From CAZWDL01 sp964632995 (GTDB lineage: Bacteria > Bacteroidota > Bacteroidia > Chitinophagales > Saprospiraceae), in assembly GCA_964632995.1 (NCBI GenBank), contig CAZWDL010000205.1, positions 1 to 7,313 of the forward strand: 7,313 nucleotides of DNA. Direction: 5' to 3'. The notes beneath the pieces are model-generated. The model saw nothing but the letters and a program-made list of their open reading frames with translations. It ran no database searches and had not been told where the DNA came from. Every line of letters starts with the position of its first letter. The first letter of the stretch is position 1. Positions 5,777 through 7,313 of this stretch are shown here, in pieces. Both the position numbers and the translations under genes were made by a program.

Positions 5777-5871
5777 TTTTTTGAAAAATCCTTCCGGCGA
5801 AGCCAGGATGGTGAATAGTAATATTCCAACATTTGAAACCGTACATTCATACAACAGACAAGATTCATCCC

Positions 5872-6816
5872 ATGAAATGGCACTACTTATTACTCTTTTT
5901 CTTTGCCGGCCTGTTTCTGCTCAACAGCTGTCACATTCCCACCTATATTGACAAACGGGCCGAGCGTGCCTACCGCAGTCGTGGCGGCCTACCACAGCAG
6001 GTGCAGCTGGGAGAAGTGATTCTGCAGTACCGCCTGCTGGGTAAAAAAGGCGAGCCGTTGTTGCTGCTCCACGGCTTCGGCGCCAACCCCAAAATCCAAT
6101 GGACCAAACAGGTTCGCAAACTCTCCCGCAAGCATATTCTGATTGTTCCCGAACTCATCTATTTTGGCGAAAGCCGCCCCACTTCAGATCGCCGCGTCTA
6201 CTCTCTCGAGTACCAGGCCGATCACCTCAAAGCGCTGATCGATACGCTGGGAGTGGACAGCACCCATCTGCTGGGGCTCTCCTACGGAGGGCTGGTGGCC
6301 TCCATTTTTTACATGAAATATCCCGCGTCCGTCAACAAGGTAGTTATCAGCGACTCCCCGGTCAAGTACTACCACCTGGAATACGCCGACTCCCTGGCCC
6401 AGGTACACGGCGCCAACTCCCTGCGCGAATTGCTGCTGCCCAGCAACGGTGCAGAACTGGATACTCTGCTGCAGCTCACTTATGCCGATCCGCCCAACCT
6501 GAAAACCAAAGTGCTCGATGAGATCGTTGACTTGTACTACAACAATCAGCGGCAGGCAAAAGAGGGCCTGCTCAATTACCTTTACCGGAGCAATAATTTT
6601 TTGAGCAAACTTTCTTACCAAACCGACAAACCGCTGCTGCTGCTCTGGGGCGCCGAGGACGAACTCATTCCGCCGGATATCGGCCGGAAACTCAAAGACT
6701 ACTACGGCGATAATGCCCAACTACAAATTATCGAAGACGCCGGCCATGCGCCGAACATGGAAAAACATCGGGCTTTCAACCGGGCGGTGTTGGATTTCCT
6801 GAAGGGTGACAGGTAA
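5872..6816 (+). CDS. Alpha/beta-hydrolase lipoprotein
   Basis: A 314-residue protein of the alpha/beta-hydrolase fold. The N terminus is a lipoprotein signal (MKWHYLLLFFFAGLFLLNSC) with lipid attachment expected on Cys20, so it is probably anchored in the envelope. The oxyanion loop motif is LLLLHGFGAN (63-72). The nucleophile elbow GLSYGG gives Ser137, the acid is probably Asp263 in WGAEDELIP, and the base is His292 in AGHAPNMEKH; all three triad residues are present. A cap-like insert lies at about 165-245. The ester, lactone or amide substrate cannot be told. ATG 5872 is chosen over an in-frame TTG at 5833 because it places the lipobox correctly. It ends with TAA at 6814-6816; no strong terminator follows. 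Confidence 0.9.
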   Translation: MKWHYLLLFFFAGLFLLNSCHIPTYIDKRAERAYRSRGGLPQQVQLGEVILQYRLLGKKGEPLLLLHGFGANPKIQWTKQVRKLSRKHILIVPELIYFGESRPTSDRRVYSLEYQADHLKALIDTLGVDSTHLLGLSYGGLVASIFYMKYPASVNKVVISDSPVKYYHLEYADSLAQVHGANSLRELLLPSNGAELDTLLQLTYADPPNLKTKVLDEIVDLYYNNQRQAKEGLLNYLYRSNNFLSKLSYQTDKPLLLLWGAEDELIPPDIGRKLKDYYGDNAQLQIIEDAGHAPNMEKHRAFNRAVLDFLKGDR

Positions 6817-6949
6817 GTTGAAAAGTTCTGCTCGAAAGACACAGGCTCTTTAAACCTCTACCCCCAACCCTTCTCACAAATACTATCGTCGCCCGTTTAT
6901 ACGTTCGCTAGGAGTGACTTTCATTGCCATTATAACCCAAAATACAATC
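6817..6949. other. Short intergenic spacer
   Basis: 133 bp between two plus-strand genes. TACGTTCG at 6900-6907 is one mismatch from the -7 consensus TAnnTTTG and lies about 43 nt before the next ATG, but no TTTG -33 box is present. No clear terminator hairpin is seen after the hydrolase stop, so read-through into the next gene is possible. Confidence 0.4.
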
Positions 6950-7313
6950 ATGCGTCATTTCCTTACCCTTCTTTTTTTCAGCTGTCCCTTCCTGCTCATC
7001 GCGCAGGTTGCCCCCGACGACCTGCTGCCCTCCGAGACGATCGCCGGCGCGGTGACCAAGAGCATGCAGGGCGGGCTCGAGCTGACGAAAGAGCAACTCG
7101 AAGACCTGCGCTTACTCAACGAAGCTTACGCTGCCGAACTGGCGCAGCTGCGCCGGCGATCGGCGCCCGGCCAACCCGATGCGGATCAGTTACAGCGATT
7201 GCTGGAAGACTGGCAGCTCGACCTGCGCGAACTGCTAAGCCCCTCGCAGCACCGCGCCTTCGAACGCATGCAAACCGAACGCCTGCGGGAACTGCAGCTG
7301 GCCGGTCTGCACC
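6950..7313 (+). CDS. Secreted LTxxQ (Spy/CpxP-like) protein, 5' part
   Basis: An ATG frame runs open to the right edge, giving 121 residues of an incomplete protein. It begins with a Sec signal peptide (MRHFLTLLFFSCPFLLIAQ, cleavage expected near Gln19). The rest is charged and almost certainly alpha-helical. It carries two LTxxQ-type motifs, LTKEQ (45-49) and LSPSQ (96-100), each starting a helix, with about 50 residues between them. That arrangement is the mark of the Spy/CpxP family of periplasmic chaperones and stress sensors, so a periplasmic chaperone-like or metal-binding role is plausible. Bacteroidota members often occur beside an ECF sigma factor and anti-sigma gene, which would lie outside the window if present. 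No Shine-Dalgarno sequence is visible. Confidence 0.65.
   Translation, partial: MRHFLTLLFFSCPFLLIAQVAPDDLLPSETIAGAVTKSMQGGLELTKEQLEDLRLLNEAYAAELAQLRRRSAPGQPDADQLQRLLEDWQLDLRELLSPSQHRAFERMQTERLRELQLAGLH

Larger units (their letters stand above)
5434..5871. other. AT-rich divergent intergenic region
   Basis: This spacer separates the DUF6134-like gene from the hydrolase lipoprotein gene. It contains the palindrome at 5447-5519, a perfect 8-bp hairpin TTCTGCTT (5594-5601)/AAGCAGAA (5614-5621) with a 12-nt loop, and the inverted-repeat element at 5716-5776. Long T-runs are frequent. No exact TAnnTTTG was found for either gene; AACATTTG at 5828-5835 (plus strand) and AAGATTTG on the minus strand near 5497-5504 are one mismatch away and lack a -33 box. 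No convincing small gene was found. Confidence 0.55.

Noticed and set aside
5777..5782. T6 run after the inverted-repeat element as a rho-independent terminator
   Set aside because: No plus-strand gene lies upstream whose transcript would need to end there; more likely part of an AT-rich flank.
5833..5871. TTG start adding 13 residues to the hydrolase
   Set aside because: It would place charged and polar residues before the lipoprotein signal; ATG 5872 gives a standard signal with Cys20.
6184..6720. Minus-strand 178-residue ORF opposite the hydrolase
   Set aside because: Shadow of a gene with a complete catalytic triad.
1..7313. CRISPR array, tRNA, rRNA, transposase or defence cassette
   Set aside because: None of the repeats is of CRISPR type, and no relevant protein or RNA signature was seen.

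Overview
The window looks like a stretch of chromosome from a member of the Bacteroidota, probably Saprospiria/Lewinella-like. This rests on four things: a PKD-repeat protein ending in a type IX secretion (T9SS type B, CHU_C/gliding-motility) C-terminal domain; several genes without a Shine-Dalgarno sequence; candidate promoters of the Bacteroidota form TTTG-N19-TAnnTTTG; and GC-rich genes separated by AT-rich spacers. The finer taxonomic placement is inference.

Layout from left to right. 1-67: short spacer carrying a -7-like element on the minus strand that would drive a gene beyond the left edge. 68-2332 (-): 754-residue secreted PKD protein. 2333-2730: AT-rich spacer with a plus-strand promoter candidate and a small ORF (2643-2756) ending 4 nt before the preferred start of the next gene. 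2761-3324 (+): Sua5/YciO/YrdC-family protein with unusual residues at the signature positions. 3325-3376: convergent junction made of a heptanucleotide repeat and a 10-bp hairpin. 3377-3859 (-): stand-alone MOSC-domain protein. 3949-4458 (-): uncharacterised two-TM membrane protein, probably co-transcribed with the MOSC gene. 4459-4812: spacer with a hairpin, a second heptamer repeat and a protein-like open frame without a clear start. 4813-5433 (-): secreted DUF6134-like protein. 5434-5871: divergent AT-rich spacer with a 73-bp interrupted palindrome and a 61-bp GCCAC...GTGGC inverted-repeat element. 5872-6816 (+): alpha/beta-hydrolase lipoprotein with a complete apparent catalytic triad. 6950-right edge (+): start of a secreted LTxxQ (Spy/CpxP-like) protein, cut by the window.

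Most products are envelope-directed: one T9SS cargo, two other signal-peptide proteins, one lipoprotein and one membrane protein. The only cytoplasmic candidates are the YrdC-family and MOSC proteins. The genes do not form an obvious single pathway. I see no CRISPR array, transposase, rRNA/tRNA or recognisable defence system. The main points of interest are the altered YrdC-family signature residues, the small ORF in front of that gene, the heptamer repeats abutting gene ends, the palindrome with repeated TTGTCAGA boxes, and the orphan open frame at 4480-4668.
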